64,000 bases of DNA, taken from NCBI GenBank assembly GCA_028274465.1, contig CM051455.1:118209547-118273546 (forward strand), written 5' to 3'. The notes beneath the pieces are model-generated. The model saw nothing but the letters and a program-made list of their open reading frames with translations. It searched no databases and was not told the DNA's origin. Every line of letters starts with the position of its first letter. The stretch's first letter is position 1. The translations under genes were made by a program, and so were the position numbers. Positions 33,204 to 46,718 of this stretch are shown here, piece after piece. Source of the stretch: Plantago ovata (Eukaryota > Streptophyta > Magnoliopsida > Lamiales > Plantaginaceae).

Positions 33204-33753
33204 GCGCAGACAGGAGTCGAGTCAAAGACTTTAAACAATGACGCTATCCGGGAGGCAACCCGGAATTTTTATCGCTTTCTTTATTGCTTTTCTACATGCA
33301 TTCATTCTTGAACTATTTGCTTCTCGTATGCGAATTTGTTCTTATGTGTGTCGTACGTGCTTTTGTTTGAGTGAGATTTTTCGAGTGGTTTTTTGAAAAA
33401 TTGATTTCGGGGATTAAACCGCATTTTCTGACGTCGAGAACCGTCTCCCCGCATTGGGGAGCACGGGGCGAACCGCCCCGTGTGGGGCGAACCGCCCTGC
33501 ACGAGGGGCGAACCGCCCCACGGTCCCAGAACTTCAAAAATGCGGATTTCTTCCCCAAAATCTCATTTTCTTCATTCTTCTTCATTCATCCTCCCAAAAA
33601 ACCCGAATAACGCGATTTCATCTTTAAATCTTCATAACTTCTTCATTTCTTGACCAAATTGAGTGTTCTTTAGCTTAATTCGAAGCCTATTACATGATCT
33701 ATCATCCTATCCGATCAGATTTCATCCTTATGCGATAGATTTACAGATCTGAG
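33204..33753 (+). other. Element E: stem-loop and palindrome region after gag-PR
   Basis: Stem-loop CCGGG-AGGCAA-CCCGG at 33248-33263, then three GGGGCG-AAC-CGCCCC palindromes at 33464-33520. The remainder is T/C-rich with no ORF, ending at the donor of the ORF2 intron. Confidence 0.75.
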
Positions 33754-34285
33754 GTATCATCCTTAGAACCCTAATTTTCGAATTTGGGGGTTTTCTAATT
33801 TGAGCTTCAATTATGCTTGTTTGATGCATGGGTATGTTGTTTGTGTGATTAGACATGTTATTTACTATCAATTGCAGGCTCAATTTTGCTTGAATTGTTG
33901 ATTTGGGTATTTTGCTATTAGATGATATATCTTGTTATGCATTATGTCTTTATGTTTGATTTCTAGCATATGGATGTGTTTATTGATGTAATTTTGACGA
34001 TAGAATGCTTAATTGTTAAGTATGAAGATTTATGATGATTGGATTTTTCGCTGCTATGGTATGAATTGAGCCTTGTTATCAAGGTTATTGGTTGTCTAGT
34101 AAGAGCATGATGTGATGTATTGCATGAAGTAGTTTCGTTGGTATGTTGCCTGATGAAGAAGCTAGGCTAGACACTGCGGTTTGGGGAGTTCGATTGTCGA
34201 TTTTATCACTTGTGTGTTTCACTTTTACATTAGTATGTATTTGAGTCAGTTTTGTGTCATACGAGGTGCTAACCGCTATTTGTAG
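33754..34285 (+). other. Predicted intron upstream of ORF2 in element E
   Basis: Donor CTGAG|GTATC, branch-like TGCTAAC near 34267, acceptor TTTGTAG at 34279-34285. 532 bp, T-rich, same place and size as in B and D. Confidence 0.65.
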
Positions 34286-35100
34286 GTACCGTACCAAGGG
34301 GAAGGAGCATTCCCGTATGATTGTTGTGAAGAACTATGTCAAGGAAGGTGACCTCGCTAGATGTGCGTTCGAGCCAAGGGGTTTTGTAACAACGTCGTGG
34401 ATTATCCACGAGGAGGAGCTAGAGTATACCTGGAGTGAGGACTCCTATGCCTATTCATGCACCACCGAAGGGACAGAAACCACTATTACATCAGCACTCC
34501 ATCACCAGGACTGCAGAGTTCGAGTGAATAGGAAGGCACCGGGACAGTCTTGCCACGGCGGATTCGATCTTGAGTCCGAAGTTGCTCGAAGGTTCCGAAG
34601 CGCTAGCTTGGTTCCAAAACGTAATGACATGGGTACCCAACACCTTGTTGCCTGCCTCTAAAGTGAGCATCATATAGACATCGGTCGGATCCACGGTAGA
34701 GAATGTGGACAAAATTGGAGAAAAAGGTAGAAGACTTCTGAGTATCCAAGCAGCTTACTAAAACCTTCTCGAGGTGTAAAACGTTGGAGGGGGAGGTCCT
34801 GATACCACTGCCCTTTCCCCTTCAACAGTTCACATCCTATTGGAGGGCTCCAGGATGGAGGATTCCATAACAGCGACGGCTACTGTTGAGAATTCTACCT
34901 GCCACTACAACTCTACTAGTGAGGATGTGCGTGACAGTAGTGACAATGAAGGCCATACGGGCAATGATGATTCTGATAGAGGAGTTGTTCCTGTCCATCC
35001 TATAAATGGAACTACCGCACCTACCTGAAGACCTGATGACACCCTATAAAGCTCACAGAGGAGGCCCAATAACCCACAAGCAGCATACTCAGCCGACCGA
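34286..35100 (+). pseudogene. Element E decayed ORF2
   Basis: The ORF2 start and N-terminal half are missing. The surviving frame shows FDLESEVARRFRSASLVPKR and, after a stop, EHHIDIGRIHG, which align with the D ORF2 segments LSLEAKVVMKF...NLIPRMND and KHRIDIGQIMYEE. A second fragment (34840-35028) has acidic Ser/Asp/Asn-rich sequence like the ORF2 linker. The C-terminal YYGDYDP motif is gone. Confidence 0.55.
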
Positions 35101-36617
35101 GGCCAAACCATGGGGTAACATCTAGTATCACATCTTAATTCCTCATTTTCTTACTGCTAGGACTAGCGTTAATTTCATGAGGGGGGATAGGATTTAAGTG
35201 ATCTGATGTTGTTAGTTTGGAGCTTGGTATTGGTAGGATGAGTATAGTACCTCGCATGCTTTATCCGTCTGCATTTGCACGTTTACCGCTTTCTTAGATT
35301 TTTTAGGTTGCATTCACTACATTCATCCTAGGATAGTCTTGCATGTTTTATATGGAGTTTATTGCCGAATTTTTTAAACTTTTTTATTGGCTAGATCAAC
35401 TAACTATGCCATTAATCGTATGCTTCATCTCTATGAATTTGTTTGAGGTTTTTCTCGCTTGGCTTGTCACATTTATGTATTGCACTTAGTTAAGCGTGGT
35501 AGTCTCGACATCACTTAGTGGTGTTTTCTCTACTGCGGTTCACGAAGGCCTTTATAATAGGATGATGCATGTTAGGGTCTTATGGTTGTTTTCCCGAGTA
35601 ATTATGTACCTAAGAGGCAACAAGTCTTCACCATGCTTTGAGATTGCTAAATGCCTAGGAAGGAGGTAGTGTGAGGTTGTGTGATCCTTTGTTTATAACC
35701 TATTCTTCCGAATAGGTTTGGGGAGGGGGTTACACCATCATTAGACTTGTTTCTGTTTTTAATTTTCATATCGTGAGTTTATTTTCCTTTCCGTAAATTT
35801 TGTACTCCAACCTATTCTTTCGAATAGGTTTGGGGAAGTCGTGTGAGTCATTTTGTTTCTCTTTTTGTTATGCTACTGCTGGCAAGAAAAATCGAAAAAA
35901 AAGAAAGAAAATTTCCAGGAAAAAGGAAAAGAAAAAAAGAGAAAAGAATTTGGAAAGAAAAAAAGAAAAAAGAAAAGACCCCAAAAAAGAAAAGAAGGGT
36001 CCAAAAAAGAAAGCCAAATAGCAGTTTAGCAAAGTGTTGAGTCTTTTCCATTTTTTGTAATGTTCGTAATCGTGTTTTTATTTTTTATCTTTTTTGTCTT
36101 GAGTGTCATCTATTCTAGACCACCCTCGTCCTGCCATTCAGGAAGTGGTGAATAGCTTAAGACTTTACTTGAGAGATGGGTAGAATAGGGGAGTGTTATC
36201 TTTTATAGGGAACCCTCCTTCGTTTGATGAGAACCAGTATTGGTTCGACCTCTTTTGAGGAAAAGTCTTAACATGGTAGAACAGCAGTAAGTCCTCAGTT
36301 TCATAGGCACGGGGCAACCATTCGTATCTTAGCATGCATCATTACGTCGTCACTGACTAGGTCCAGGTAGAGAATGTTACGAGAGACTATCTTGTCTTGA
36401 CATAAGTGCTTATGTGGATGTGTATAAGTCGATCGAGGTATTCTTCAATCTATATTCATGCTTTGATTTATATGGTTTTTGTTCATATGTTATTTGATAG
36501 ATTCAGTAGATTAATTCATTTTATTTAGCATGAAACTCCATTTGTGTCTTGCATGTTTTTTGTATTAGAGTCTAGCTTAGTTGCTTGAGGACAAGCAAAG
36601 GTTCGGTTTGGGGAGTT
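35101..36617 (+). other. Element E 3' noncoding module and PPT
   Basis: Hairpin plus purine box at 35697-35728 and 35809-35838 (both with perfect 9-bp arms), A/G tract 35885-36010, conserved boxes as in A, stem-loop TTGCTTGAGGACAAGCAA at 36581-36598, and PPT ending at 36617. No gene. Confidence 0.8.
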
Positions 36618-37890
36618 TGATGAATGTGTATTTTACACTTTCATTCGAGTCTTTTTCACCTATTTTAGCTATCCTCTATGTTAATTTAGCTATATTTTAG
36701 TACATTTTATTAGAATAGTGTCACGTTTCCCTTTAGATTTTATTTTACAGGTTTTGGTTGAAATTCGGGGATTTCTGGGCAATTATATTGAAGTTGACAA
36801 GGAATTGGTGTTCCAGAAGCCTATTTGGAGTATCTGAATGTTTCCGGATAGGATTTGGAGTCTAGGGGTCAAATCTAGAGGTTAGAAGGCCACTAGAAGT
36901 CAGAAACCGAGTCCGAAAAGGTGAAGAAATCCAAATCCGCATCGAAAAATGCGGAATTCCGCGAAAAAGACGGGGGGCGAACCGCCCCAACCTGCGGCGA
37001 ACCGCCCCAGAGTTTATTCGGGGCCTATATATAGTGCTCAGTTTTCTCTCCGAAAATCATATCTTTCCAAACCTTCTCTCTCACCTCTCTCTATAGTTTT
37101 AGGTAGGAACTTCCCGGGGCCTGTCCTGGGAGTTCTGTAGCTTAGGGGATACTTTTTCATAGCAGTTTGGAGCTCGTAGGACCGCAATCATCCGGAGATT
37201 GACAACCTTAGGTAACTTTGTATCTTACAGTTTTATTCTACTTATTTTATATTCTTTCAACATGTTTTCTTCTATGATTTCTATTGATTGCATGCTTATT
37301 ATGAGTAGCTAAACTTATCGTTGGTGGTAGTATGTGAATTCTTAGAGAAGGGAAGATAATCATGCTAATGGCTATATCGCGCATTATACTCCGTGTCATT
37401 GCTTTATTTCGTTGATCAGTTGTAACCAAAATTCTCGTATGCTGTATTGATTATTATGCACAATCGGACACTAGTCGACCATCAGACCAATTATCTTCGT
37501 AGTGTTGAATAATTACGGAACACATTAGGACAATAGTGATTGACTTGTCAGACCAAATTATCTTCGTAGTGCTTAATATTTGCAACATGACACTGGATTG
37601 ATTCAAAGATCTCTATGCAAGACCGAGGAATTTATGCATGATTATCGACCCGTTATGTTAAGAAGGACCATACTATCACCAATCTCCATTATCTGCTAGA
37701 AACCCCCTATTTCTATCTGTCTGCTGTTTTATATTCTCTTATTAAATAGATAAAGCTAGTTATAGTCCTGAGAGAACGACACTCGAGTCATTCTACTGCT
37801 ACACTACGGTTTTCGTTGTAGTTTTGGATTGCCTTTGGCTAAATACAAATTTATTTGATCAATTGGAATCCGACAAATTCCGGTTCATCA
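36618..37890 (+). repeat. Element E 3' LTR
   Basis: 1273 bp, ends GGTTCATCA and is followed by the TSD GCGTG. Retains CTTAGGTAAC at the donor-like site that is lost from the 5' LTR. Confidence 0.95.
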
Positions 37891-37895
37891 GCGTG

Positions 37896-38257
37896 CCGAG
37901 CGAACCGCCCGGGAGCTCCAGGTCGGCGGAGACGCGTTTTTGGTTTTCTTTTCCTTTTCGGACTCGGATTTTGCCTTCTAGTGACCTTTAAGCTTTGAAT
38001 CTCGTCCCCTAGGCCTCAAATCTCATCCGGAACCTTCTAGATACTCCACAAATGTTCTCGGAACACCGAATCTTCGTTCTCTTCAACGTAATTGCCCATA
38101 AAATCACGCTTTTTTACCTAAAACCTTAAAAATGCAAAGAAAAGGGAAATGTGACACTATTCTAATAAAATGCACTAAAATATAGCTAAATTAACATAGA
38201 GGATAGCTAAATAGGTGAAAAAAGACTCGAATGAAAGTGTAAAATACACGTTCATCA
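37896..38257 (-). repeat. Element D 3' LTR, right piece
   Basis: Continues the D LTR after E and ends ACGTTCATCA next to the PPT. With 28765-29611 it totals about 1209 bp, 40 bp longer than the 5' LTR because of extra palindrome units. Confidence 0.92.
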
Positions 38258-39765
38258 AACTCCCCAAACCGAACCTTTGCTTGTCCTCAAGCAACTAAGC
38301 TAGACTCTAATGCAAAAAACCAATGCAACACACAAAATGGAGTCTCATGCCAAATGAAATGAACTAATCTATTGAATCTATCAAAACTTATGAAGAAAGA
38401 CCGTACAAATCATAACATGGATATTGGTTGAAGAATTCCTCGATTGACTCATACACATTTACATATGCACTATGTTAAACAAGATAGTCTCTCGTAGAAT
38501 TCTCTACCTGGACCTAGTCAGTGACGACGTAATGAAACATGTTAAAAAACGAATGGTTGTCCCGTGCTTATGAAACTGAGGACTTACTACTGTTCACCAA
38601 GTTAAGACTTTCCCTCAAAGAGGTCGAACCAATACTGGCTCTGATCAAACGAAGGAGGGTTCCCTAAAAGTTCACACTCCCCTATTCTACCCATCTCTCA
38701 AGCAAACTCATAATGAATCACCACTTCCTGAATGGCAAGACGAGGGTGCTCTAGAACAGATGACACTCAAACAACAAAAGACAAAAATTACAACTCGATT
38801 ACGAACATTTACAAGAATTGAAAAACGAGATAAACACTTTGCTAAACTGCTTTGTGGCTTTCTTTGGACCCTTCTTTGCTTTCTTGGGGTCTTTTCCTTT
38901 TTTTTTCTTTTTTTCTTTTTCCTGGAATTTTTCCCTTTTTTTTTCGATATTTTTATAGCCAACAGTAGCATAACGAAAAAGAAATTACAATGACTCACAA
39001 ACGACCTCCCCAAACCTATTCGAAAGAATAGGTTGAAGCACAAACTTTACGAAAAAGGAAAACAAACTCACAACACACACTTAAATCGAAAAACAAGTCT
39101 AATGATAGCGTAACCCCCTCCCCAAACCTATTCGAAAGAATAGGTTGCAAACAAAGGATCACACTATCTCACACTACCACCTTCCTAGGCATTTAGCAAT
39201 CTCAAAGCAAGGTGAAGACTTGTTGCCTCTTAGGTACATAATTACTCGGGAAAACAACCATAAGATCCTAACATGCATCATCCTATTATAAAGGCCTTCG
39301 TGAACCGCAGTAGAGAAAACACCACTAAGTGATGTCGAGACTACCAAGCTTAACTAAGTGCATATATAAATGTGACAAGCCAAGCAAGAAAACCTCAAAC
39401 AAATTCATAGAGATGAAACGCATGGTCAAAGGTCATAACTAGTTAATCTACCCAATAAAAAAGTTCAAAAAATTTGGCAATAAACTCCACACAAAAACAT
39501 GCAAAACTATACTAGGATGAATGTTGTGTATACAACTAAATACTAAGAAAGCGGTAAACGTGCAAATGCAAACAAAATACAAGATACCATACTCAACATC
39601 ATAAAGCCAAACAACACTTAACATCATGGTTCACATCCCATCCCCCTCATGAAACTCAAGCTAGTCCCTAGCAAAAGAGAATGAGCAAATAAAAAGTGAT
39701 ACTAGATGTTACCGAATGGTTTGGCCTCGGTCGGCTGAGTATACAAGACTGGACTTATGAAAAGA
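38258..39765 (-). other. Element D 3' noncoding module and PPT
   Basis: Minus-strand counterpart of the 3' module: PPT, stem-loop at 38277-38294, T/C-rich tract (the A/G tract reversed) 38860-38950, hairpins at 39013-39034 and 39125-39146 with purine boxes, and a G-rich run near 39640-39657. No gene. Confidence 0.8.
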
Positions 39766-40365
39766 CTAATTATTGGGATCGTAATCCCCATAATAGTCCT
39801 CCACATGCCAGACAGGAGATCATTGGACTTCTGTAGAGCCTCCTGTTGTTGACGGATGAGCTGTTGCTGCTCCCACATTATCTCCCTCTCATTCCGGCGA
39901 TGCTCCTCAGCTATTTCCCAATCGCGGTTGCGTTGGGCAATGTGTCCATCAAGATTATGTTGCAACCCTTGGATAGAATTGGTCAAGGCTGCAACACTAG
40001 CATCAACTCTACCGAAACGGTCATCGAAGTAGGCCCAAAAATCAGAGAAGTCAATACCTCTAGACCCATGTGGTGCTCGAGGCGGTGCATGTGGCGCTCA
40101 ACGGAGAAAAGGAATATCAGGAATAGGAACTCGACCAACACCATCATCAGTTTCCATAGCATCCTCATCCTCCTCATTATCATTATCATCATCAGAATCA
40201 CTTTGTTGGAGGGAAGCTTCAACATCAGCAGCAGCAGCCGTGGGGTTCTTCATACGATACCTACTCAGTTGCACATCAATAGTTGAAGGGCAAAGAGCAG
40301 CCAACTCAGAATCCCCCTCAACAATGTCCTCTACCCCGTGATATTTGCAATATGTTGTGATGAAA
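39766..40365 (-). pseudogene. Element D ORF2, C-terminal part
   Basis: Continues ORF2 directly after the G insertion (TTYCKYHGVEDI). Acidic linker DSDDDNDNEEDEDAME, then an in-frame TGA near 40098, then a helical Gln/Arg-rich tail (WEQQQLIRQQQEALQKSND). A one-base loss near 39795 (GG where A has GGG) shifts the frame just before the YYGDYDPNN end, whose stop is at 39766-39768. Confidence 0.75.
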
Positions 40366-41680
40366 TGATGAACGCGGATGTCGTGCTCCGAATTCAAGTA
40401 AATAATATTTGTAATTTAGCCAAAGGCAATCCACAACTACAACGAAAACCGTAGTGTAGCAGTAGAATGACTCGAGTGTCGTTCTCTCAGGACTATAACT
40501 AGCTTTATCAAATCTAATTTAGAATATAAAAACAGCAGACAGATAGCAAAGGGGTTTTTCTAACAGGTAATGGAGATTGGTGATAGTATGATCCTTCTTA
40601 GCATAACGGGTCGATAATCATGCATAAATTCCTCGGTCTTTCATAGAGATCTTTGAATCAATCTAGTGTCCTGTTGCAATTATTAAGCACTACGAAGATA
40701 ATTGGTCTGACAAGTCAAGCACTATTGTCCTAATGTGTTCCGTAATTATTCAACACTACGAAGATAAACTCGCGCCCAGGTCGACAAGTGTACAATTGTG
40801 CATAAGAATTAATACAACATACGAGAATTTAGGCTGTGCCTGATCAACGAAATAAAGCAATGACACGGAGTATAATGCGCGATATAGCCATTAGCATGAT
40901 TATCTTCCCTTCGCTAAGAATTCACATACTACCACCAACGATAAGTTTAACTACTCATAATAGGCATGCAATCAACAGAAATCATAGAAGAAAACATGTT
41001 GAAAGAATATAATAAAATAAGTAGAATAAAACTGTAAGATACAAAGTTACCGAAGGTTGTCAATCTCCGGATGATTGCGATCCTACGAGCTCCAAACTGC
41101 TATGAAAAAGTATCCCCTAAGCTACGGACCCCCAGAACAGGCTCTGGGAAGTCCCTACCTAAAACTATAAGAGAGGTGAGAAAGTAGGTCTGGAAAGATA
41201 TGATTTTCGGAGAAAACTGAGCAACTATATATAGGCCTCGAATTATTGTGGGGCGGTTCGCCCCACACGCCCGGCGGTTCGCCCGGTGTGGGGCGGTTCG
41301 CCCCACATCTGCGGCGGTTCGCCCGGAGAGAAATTCGCGAAATTCCGCATTTTCGACGCGTTTTTGGATTTCTTCCCCTTTTCGGACTCGGTTTCTGACT
41401 TCTAGTAGCCTTCTAACCTCCAGATTCGGCCCCTAGACTCCAAATCCTATCTGGAAACTTTCAGATACTCCAAATAGGCTTCTGGAACACCAATTCCTTG
41501 TCAACTTCAATATAATTGCCCGGAAATCTTCGAATTTCAACCAAAACCTGTAAAATAAAATCTAAAGGGAAACGTGACACTATTCCAATAAAATGCATTA
41601 AAATATAGCTAAGTTAACATAGAGGATAGCTAAAATAGGTGAAAAAGACTCGAATGAAAGTGTAAAATACACATTCATCA
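40366..41680 (-). repeat. Element G 3' LTR
   Basis: 1315 bp, minus-strand start TGATGAATGTG. Contains four GGCGGTTCGCC-type palindromes at 41249-41323 beside the TATA box near 41225-41235. Confidence 0.95.
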
Positions 41681-43215
41681 AACTCCCCAAACCGAACCTT
41701 TGCTTGTTCTCAAGCAACTAAGCTAGACTCTAATACAAAAAACATGCAAGACACAAAATGGAGTTTCATGCCAAATAAAATGAACTGATCTAATGAATCT
41801 ATCAAATAACATATGAACAAAAACCATATAAATCAAAGCATGAATATAGGTTGAAAAATACCTCGATTGACTTATACACATCCACATAAGCACTTATGTC
41901 AAGACAAGATAGTCTCTCGTAACATTCTCTACCTGGACCTAGTCAGTGACGACGTAATGAAGCATGCTAAGATACGAATGGTTGCCCCGTGCCTATGAAA
42001 CTGAGGACTTACTGTTGTTCTACCATGTTAAGACTTTTCCTCAAAAGAGCTCGAACCAGTACTGGCTCTCATCAAACGAAGGAGGGTTCCCTATATCAGA
42101 TAACACTCCCCTATTCTACCCATCTCTTAAGTAAAGTCTTAAGCTATTCACCACTTCCTGAATGGCAGGACGAGGGTGGTCTAGAACAGATGACACTCAA
42201 GACAAAAAAGATAAAAAATAGAAAAACACGATTACGAACATTACAAGAAATGGAAAAAACTCAACACTTTGCTAAATTGCTATTTGACTTTTCTTTTTTG
42301 GACCCTTCTTTGCTTTTTTGGGGTCTTTTTTTCTTTTTTTCTTCCGAGATTCTTCTTTTCCTTTTTCTCTTTTTTTTTCTGGAATTTTTCTTTCTTTCTT
42401 TTTTCCAATTTTTTTCTAGCCAACAGTAGCATAACAAAAAGGGAAACAAAATGACTCACACGACTTCCCCTAACCTATTCGAAAGAATAGGTTGGAGTAC
42501 AAAATTTTACGGAAAAAGAAAAACAAACTCACGATACGAAAAATAAAAATCAGAAACAAGTCTAATGATGGTGTAACCCCCTCCCCAAACCTATTCGGAA
42601 GAATAGGTTATAAACAAAGGATCACACAACCTCACACTACCTCCTTCCAAGGCATTTATCAATCTCAAAGCATGGTGAAGACTTGTTGCCTCTTAGGTAC
42701 ATAATTACTTGGGAAAACAACCATAAGACCCTAACATGCATCATCCTATTATAAAGGCCTTCGTGAACTGCAGTAGAGAAAACACCACTAAGTGATGTCG
42801 AGACTACCAAGCTTAACTAAGTGCAATACATAAATGTGACAAGCCAAGCGAGAAAAACCTCAAACAAATTCATAGAGATGAAGCATACGATTAATGGCAT
42901 AGCTAGTTGATCTACCCAATAAAAAAGTTCAAAAAATTCGGCAATAAACTCCATATAAAACATGCAAGACTATCCTACGATTAATGTAGTGAAATGCAAC
43001 CTAAAAAATCTAAGAAAGCGGTAAACGTGCAAATGCAAAAAATTTCACGAGTTTTTCATAAGTAAGATAAGTATAAAGATAACCAGCAATAACCTCCTCC
43101 CCAAACCTGAACGTCGTCGCTCGTCCCGAACGCCGAAAATGGATCCAAGGTGAGAGCTAATGCTTGTATAAGTTACCTATAATACTCAATCAAACTCGTG
43201 AGAAAACAAAACATA
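41681..43215 (-). other. Element G 3' noncoding module and PPT
   Basis: Same module as in the RT-less elements: PPT, stem-loop 41700-41717, T/C-rich tract 42285-42415, hairpins at 42472-42493 and 42588-42609 with purine boxes. Near 43098-43140, at the coding boundary, another GGTTTGGGGAGGAGG purine box follows a GACGAGC stem. No gene. Confidence 0.8.
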
Positions 43216-43785
43216 CTAACCTTCAGTGGAGGCGGTAAGGGTAAGCTCAAGGTGATCAACCTCCCTTTGATAACTAGATATCTCGAAGTACGGCTTCACT
43301 CGCTGGCCATTCACCTTGAAGGTATTGCCCGTCTTTGGATCGAAGAGTTTAACAGCTCCATCGGGAGCAACTTCGATAATTTCGTACGGTCCATCCCAAC
43401 GAGTACGGAGCTTTCCAGGAAATAGTCGAAGGCGAGAATTAAATAACAAAGCTTTTTGTCCAGGAATCAATTCCTTACGTACTATACCACGATCATGATA
43501 CTTCTTAGTACGTTCCTTGTAGATCTTGGCATTTTCATAAGCACCTAGTCGTAATTCATCAAGCTCATCTAGTTGCAACAATCGTTCCTCGCCAGCTTTT
43601 CCCATATCAAGATTGAGTGCGTTAATGGCCCAATATGCCTTGTGTTCTAGTTCTACGGGAAGATGACATGCTTTTCCATACACAAGTCTGTACGGAGTGG
43701 TCCCGATCACCGTCTTGTAGCTAGTCCTGTATGCCCAAAGTGCATCATTCAATTTTCCTGCCCAATCCTTCCTACTAGGCTTCAC
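43216..43785 (-). pseudogene. Element G integrase, C-terminal region
   Basis: Continues the integrase in a different frame: [40 protein letters not shown], and a chromodomain-less tail with [16 protein letters not shown]. Typical Athila/plant gypsy integrase C-terminus. Stop at 43216. A frameshift near 43890 separates it from the core. Confidence 0.88.
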
Positions 43786-45614
43786 TACTCGCTCCAGGAT
43801 CTTCTTGATTTGACGGTTGCTGACTTCGACTTGCCCCGATGTCTGTGGGTGATAAGGTGTAGCGACACTATGGTGGACACTGTATCTCTTAAGAGTGAGG
43901 CAAACGTTCTATTGACGAAGTGTGACCCTCCATCGCTGATGATTGTCCTAGGGCACCCAAATCTCGAGAATATTAATTCCTTCAAGAACTTCATAACCAC
44001 TGCGCCGTCATTTGTTTTTGTAGGAATTGCCTCTACCCATTTAGTCACATATTCCACTGCAACAAGAATGTATTCATAGCCTCCACTGTTTGGAAATGGT
44101 CCCATAAAATCAATGCCCCATACATCGAAAGGTTCTACCACTAGATTCCCTTGAAGGGGCATTTCATCCTTCTTGCCGATACCACCACCTCGTTGACATG
44201 GGTCACAATTCTTCACAAAACTTCGAGCATCTTTGTATATTGTTGGCCAGAAAAATCCTGCCTGCAGTACCTTGCGCGCTGTCTTCAATCCACTGTAGTG
44301 CCCCCCACAGTTAAGCTCATGGCAATGGCTCAGTACACTTTGTTGCTCTTCTTGTGGCACGCATCTCCTTAGAATCCCATCAGCTCCTTCCTTGAATAGA
44401 TGCGGATCATCCCATATGTAAGTCCTGCATTGCTTAGCAAGAGCTCTCTTGTCCGAGGCTGAAAAGTTAGTGGGACAAATATTCATAGCCAAATAGTTTA
44501 CAATATCCGCATACCATGGCTCTTCATTAGCCTTCATTAGGTGCTCATCGGGGAGGTCTTCATTGATGGGTATCAGATCAATAGGAATAATAGGTATTCT
44601 AGATATATGATCTGCTACTAAATTCCCCCTACCAGCTCTATCCACTATGGTCAAATCAAAGTCTTGCAGCAAAAGGACCCAACGGATTAATCTAGGCTTA
44701 GAATCTTGCTTAGCTATCAAGTGCCTCAAAGCAGCATGATCAGTATGGACATTCACAGGATGTCCAATTAGATAAGACCTAAACTTTTGTAAAGCAAAGA
44801 CAACAGCTGAAAATTCCTTTTCAGTAGTTGTATAATTAACATGTGCGGAGTCTAGAGTCTTACTAACATAGTAAATCACACGATAATGCTTATCAAATTT
44901 TTGGCATAAAACAACACCCATAGCAAAATTCGAAACATCACACATAATTTCGAAAGGAAGATTCCAGTCAGGCGGCACAACAATGGGAGAAGAAACAAGC
45001 TTTTCCTTCAGGGTATTAAAAGCAACTAAGCATTCATTGGAGAAATGGAAAACCACATCTTTAGCAAGCAAGCTACTTAGAGGTTTAGCAATTTTCGAAA
45101 AATCTTTAATAAACCTCCTATGAAAACCTACATGGCCAAGAAAAGATTGCAATTCTTTCACGCAAGTAGGTGGGGGAAGTTTTTCAATGATTTCTATCTT
45201 AGCCTTGTCTACCTCAATACCTCTTTCAGAAACTACGTGTCCTAGAACAATGCCTTCTCTAACCATATAATGACTCTTCTCCCAGCTTAAGGTCAAGTTG
45301 CATTCAATGCACCTTTTCAAAACTAAATCTAATCTTTGCAAGCATTCATCAAATGAATCACCAAAAAGGGAAAAATCATCCATGAAAACTTCAACAAATT
45401 TAGTTACCATGTCAGAGAAAACAGAAAGCATGCACCTTTGAAAAGTGGCGGGGGCATTGCATAGTCCAAATGGCATCCTCCTATAGGCAAATGTTCCGAA
45501 TGGGCAAGTGAATGTCGTCTTCTCCTGATCCTCCGCTGCAACCGGAATCTGGTAGAAACCTGATAAACCATCAAGAAAACAATAGAACTTCCGGCCCGCA
45601 AGGCGGTTTAGCAT
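43785..45614 (-). pseudogene. Element G reverse transcriptase, RNase H and integrase core
   Basis: [22 protein letters not shown] and the catalytic [10 protein letters not shown] near 45385-45360, then [17 protein letters not shown]. RNase [44 protein letters not shown]. Integrase: HHCC finger (HELNCGGH ... CDPCQRGG), [12 protein letters not shown] (first Asp), IISDGGSHF (second Asp); the Glu region (PQTSGQVE) lies beyond a frameshift near 43890. The domain order RT-RH-IN and the sequence match Athila. 609 codons are open. Confidence 0.93.
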
Positions 45615-45644
45615 GTCATCTATAAATGGTAAAGGGAAGTGGTC

Positions 45645-46580
45645 TTATTTAGTGGCGGCATTTAATCTTCTGTAGTCAATGCACATCCGCCATCCAGTGG
45701 TCTTCCTAACCGGTACCAATTCTCCCTTCTCATTCTCTTCCACCGTGACTCCCGATTTCTTAGGAACTACATGTACCGGGCTCACCCATCGACTATCTGG
45801 AATGGGGTAAATCATATCAGCATCTAGCAACTTGATCACTTCCTTTTTTACCACCTCTAGCATTGCTGGATTTATCCTTCGCTGAGGTTGCCTAACGGGT
45901 TTGGCATCTTGTTCTAGAGTGATGTTGTGCACGCATCTTGTAGGGCTAATTCCTTTGATATCGCTGATCCCCCATCCTATGGCTGCGGAATTTTCCTTCA
46001 ATACTTCAATCAGCTTACTTTCTTCATTGTCGGAGAGATGTGAGGAAACAATCACAGGCTTTTTCTGATTTTCTCCTAAGTACACGTACTTGAGGTGCGC
46101 AGGAAGCGGTTTCAATTCTAAGCTAGGTTCTTCAGGAAACCCTCTTTCTTCTTCTTCTTCATCTAAAGGTTCAAGTACCTCTTCTCCTGCGGGAATTTCT
46201 GGGGTGCTATCCATTATTTCGAGTAGTTCCCTTGCTTCTTCGGTCATGTAGCACGTCTCAGCTTGCATTGTTAGTGCTTCCTCAAGTGGTTCGCGGTTGC
46301 CATGGCTATGATGAAATTCGGGAATTACGGTTTCGTACCAATCGACAAATTTTAACTCCTCCGCAACTTCCTTATCTCTGATGCTACATCCTACCAACTC
46401 AATCTTTTCGCCCATTACCTCCATAGTTATTTTCTTGCCCTTTAGTTCAAGGCATGTGTTGGTAGTTGCCATGAATGATCTCCCAAGTAGTACTACGTGC
46501 TCACGGATATGGCTCTTTCCCTCGTCCGCGGACTTCATTACTACAAAATCAGCTGGGATTATCAATTTGTCCACTTTCAC
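45645..46580 (-). pseudogene. Element G protease C-terminus and RT N-terminus
   Basis: Starts in the protease (VVLLGRSFMATTNTCLELKG), passes through a linker with an acidic stretch (EVLEPLDEEEEERG), and reaches RT motifs SRWVSPVHVVPKKSGVT and WRMCIDYRRLNAATK. An in-frame TAA at 45643-45645 replaces a residue at the start of the usual DHFPLPF block. Upstream near 46580-46590 a one-base loss creates a TGA and splits it from the protease core. Confidence 0.88.
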
Positions 46581-46718
46581 AAAATGTCTTCTATTATCCC
46601 GACTGGCCTCTTCACACTTTGGTCTGCCATTTGGACCACCATATCAGTTGGTGTCAATTCTCCGAGTTCCAGGGCCTTGTATACCGAATACGGCATTAAG
46701 TTAATGCTAGCTCCTAAG

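Larger units (their letters stand above)
29612..37890 (+). mobile_element. Element E: gag-PR/ORF2-remnant Athila-type element
   Basis: 8.3-kb element with TSD GCGTG (29607-29611 and 37891-37895) inside the 3' LTR of D. LTR family of A and G; coding part of the B/D type (gag-protease, intron, decayed ORF2), no RT or integrase. About 32 LTR differences by eye (roughly 97.5% identity). Confidence 0.95.
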
